Positions 62,871 to 64,000 of a stretch of DNA of 64,000 nucleotides are shown in pieces. Numbering within the stretch: position 1 is the first letter of the stretch; the number at the start of each line of letters is the position of its first letter. Origin of the DNA: Sphingomonas sp. PP-CE-3G-477 (lineage in GTDB: Bacteria; Pseudomonadota; Alphaproteobacteria; Sphingomonadales; Sphingomonadaceae); NCBI RefSeq assembly GCF_003050745.1, contig NZ_QAOF01000003.1, forward strand, positions 124,001-188,000, in the 5' to 3' direction. The notes beneath the pieces were generated by a model. The model searched no databases and had not been told where the DNA came from. It was given only the letters and a program-made list of their open reading frames with translations. The position numbers and the translations under genes were made by a program.

Positions 62871-63557
62871 TTACAGCGCTTCCATGCGGCGGCGGGCTTC
62901 GGCGGCTATGGCCTTTCGGTCGCCGTACTCTGCGGGATCAAAGGCGTCGGCGAAGTGCAGCGTCGCGACGAATGTGCCCCGGCGCTTCAGGACGCGGGCG
63001 GCGTGGTGTTGGCCGGGCTCGTCGCCGACCCAGGCGAGTTCGCCGGTGGCCGCGCCGTAATCGATGCGGACCGGTTGGACCTTCACACCGGGTGGGGGCG
63101 GGGCGAGGGCTGCCAGCAACGCGGCTTTGAAGGGTAGGAGCGTGGTGCCGTCTCCCGTCGTGCCCTCGGGGAACAGGGTTACGGGCCAGTCGGCCGCCAA
63201 CGTGTCGCGGATCTGGGCGATCTGGGCGGTCACCGCCATGCGGTCCGCACGCGAGACGAATATGGTGTGGTTGAGCGTGCAGAGCCAGCCAACCAGCGGG
63301 ACGCCGCGAAGTTCGGATTTGGCGACGAACGCAGTGCCGGTCGCGCCGGACAGGAGGAGGATGTCGATCCAGCTCAGATGGTTCGAGACGAAGACGACGT
63401 CGTGGCGAAGCGGCGTGCCGACGACGCGGGGGCGGGCGCCGACTATACGCGAGACCAGCCCCAGGAACCGCGGCGGCCAAGGCGATTTGCGCCCGAACAG
63501 CCGCCACATACCGTGCAATGGCAGCGCCAGTACCAGCGCAACCAGCAGCGCCGCCAA
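62871..63557 (-). CDS. plsC: 1-acylglycerol-3-phosphate acyltransferase
   Basis: 228 residues. The acyltransferase motif is NHLSWID (HxxxxD) near 60, then FVSRADR and the substrate motif FPEGTT near 130. It makes phosphatidic acid. No ATG fits upstream; TTG 63557 is the best start, 31 bases after the fur stop. The first 25 residues are a hydrophobic helix. Transcribed with fur. Confidence 0.88.
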   Translation of the reverse strand: MAALLVALVLALPLHGMWRLFGRKSPWPPRFLGLVSRIVGARPRVVGTPLRHDVVFVSNHLSWIDILLLSGATGTAFVAKSELRGVPLVGWLCTLNHTIFVSRADRMAVTAQIAQIRDTLAADWPVTLFPEGTTGDGTTLLPFKAALLAALAPPPPGVKVQPVRIDYGAATGELAWVGDEPGQHHAARVLKRRGTFVATLHFADAFDPAEYGDRKAIAAEARRRMEAL

Positions 63558-63588
63558 CCGCGCGCCAAAGCGGGTTCGGCCGATCGCG

Positions 63589-64000
63589 TCAGTCCTTGCG
63601 GGTGAGCGCGACGCCGTAGAGTTCCATGCGGTGATCGACCAGCCGGAAGCCCAGCTTTTCCGCGATCGCCTTCTGCAACTGCTCGAGTTCGGGATCGACG
63701 AATTCGATCACCTTGCCGCTTTCGACGTCGATCAAATGATCGTGATGTGCCTCGGGCGCGGGCTCGTAGCGCGCGCGGCCGTCGCCGAAATCGTGGCGGT
63801 CGAGGATGCCGGCTTCCTCGAACAGGCGGACCGTGCGGTACACCGTCGCGATCGAGATGCCGGGGTCGATCTGCGACGCGCGCTCATAGACCTTCTCGAC
63901 GTCGGGATGGTCGTCAGCCTCGGACAGCACGCGCGCGATGACGCGGCGCTGCTCGGTAATGCGCAGGCCCTTCTCGTTGCAGAGTGCTTCCAGATCGATT
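63589..64000 (-). CDS. fur: Fur-family regulator, 5' end outside window
   Basis: At least 137 residues, cut by the right edge. Visible: GLRITEQRRVIARVL (winged helix), ISIATVYRTVRLFEEAGI (recognition helix), then AHHDHLIDVESGKVIEF and LGFRLVDHRMELYG. Metal-site His/Glu are present. The Cys-x-x-Cys of E. coli Fur is absent (LIDVES), as in many alphaproteobacteria. Iron-responsive (Fur/Mur) control is likely. It is the first gene visible of the plsC/miaB direction. Confidence 0.9.
   Translation of the reverse strand, partial: IDLEALCNEKGLRITEQRRVIARVLSEADDHPDVEKVYERASQIDPGISIATVYRTVRLFEEAGILDRHDFGDGRARYEPAPEAHHDHLIDVESGKVIEFVDPELEQLQKAIAEKLGFRLVDHRMELYGVALTRKD

Overview
The window is a 64 kb piece of a GC-rich alphaproteobacterial chromosome, most probably Sphingomonas or a close relative. 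The reasons are the order nagZ / scpA-scpB / tatABC, a complete PhyR-NepR-EcfG general stress response (GSR) locus, the chain fur-plsC-miaB-phoH-ybeY-corC, a large TonB-dependent receptor, sphingomonad small families (DUF6356, short proteins with a VCG motif) and many palindromic intergenic repeats. Coding density is high and I see no prophage, insertion sequence, CRISPR array, rRNA or tRNA gene.

Layout. 1-9.2 kb: the 3' part of tamB, then nagZ, scpA, scpB and tatABC. A reverse-strand bicistron (ParD-like protein plus methionine aminopeptidase) sits between nagZ and scpA, with repeats on its nagZ side. 9.2-14 kb: the stress locus, with an entericidin-type lipoprotein, a candidate C-rich-loop sRNA behind a perfect EcfG-type promoter, phyP, nepR, phyR, a 45-residue membrane protein, ecfG and a NepR-like paralogue. 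14-29 kb: glnE, bcp, an M23 peptidase, erpA, xth, a desaturase, hydrolases, a small regulator/membrane-protein pair, a MurC/Mpl-type ligase and LD-carboxypeptidase. 29-35 kb: thrS-infC and a TonB receptor. 35-48 kb: glnD, hom, two small exported proteins, mrp, hflKC, an HtrA protease, a HerA-like ATPase and an M20 peptidase. 48-56 kb: a beta-lactamase-like lipoprotein, nadB, an ABC ATPase, tldD and a ccdAB module. 56-64 kb, reverse strand: fur, plsC, miaB, phoH, vapBC, ybeY, corC and a sorbosone-dehydrogenase-like protein.

How the genes work together. PhyR (phosphorylated) should bind NepR and release EcfG. EcfG-type sites precede nepR, the sRNA and, less perfectly, the entericidin gene, so the locus looks like a sigma factor with local feedback and local effectors. 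PhyP keeps its phospho-acceptor His but has a decayed ATP-binding domain, which suits a phosphatase or negative role. NagZ, LdcA and the Mur ligase point to peptidoglycan recycling. GlnE and GlnD, both in the window, are the two enzymes of the nitrogen-signalling cascade that modify glutamine synthetase and PII. Three toxin-antitoxin-like pairs (ParD-like/map, ccdAB, vapBC) are placed in or beside housekeeping gene strings, two of them with clear palindromic operators.

Points most worth a second look: the candidate GSR sRNA (9534-9635), the second NepR-like protein (13749-13931), the ParD-like/map pair with its operator, vapBC inside the phoH-ybeY-corC string, and a probable AUA start codon for infC.
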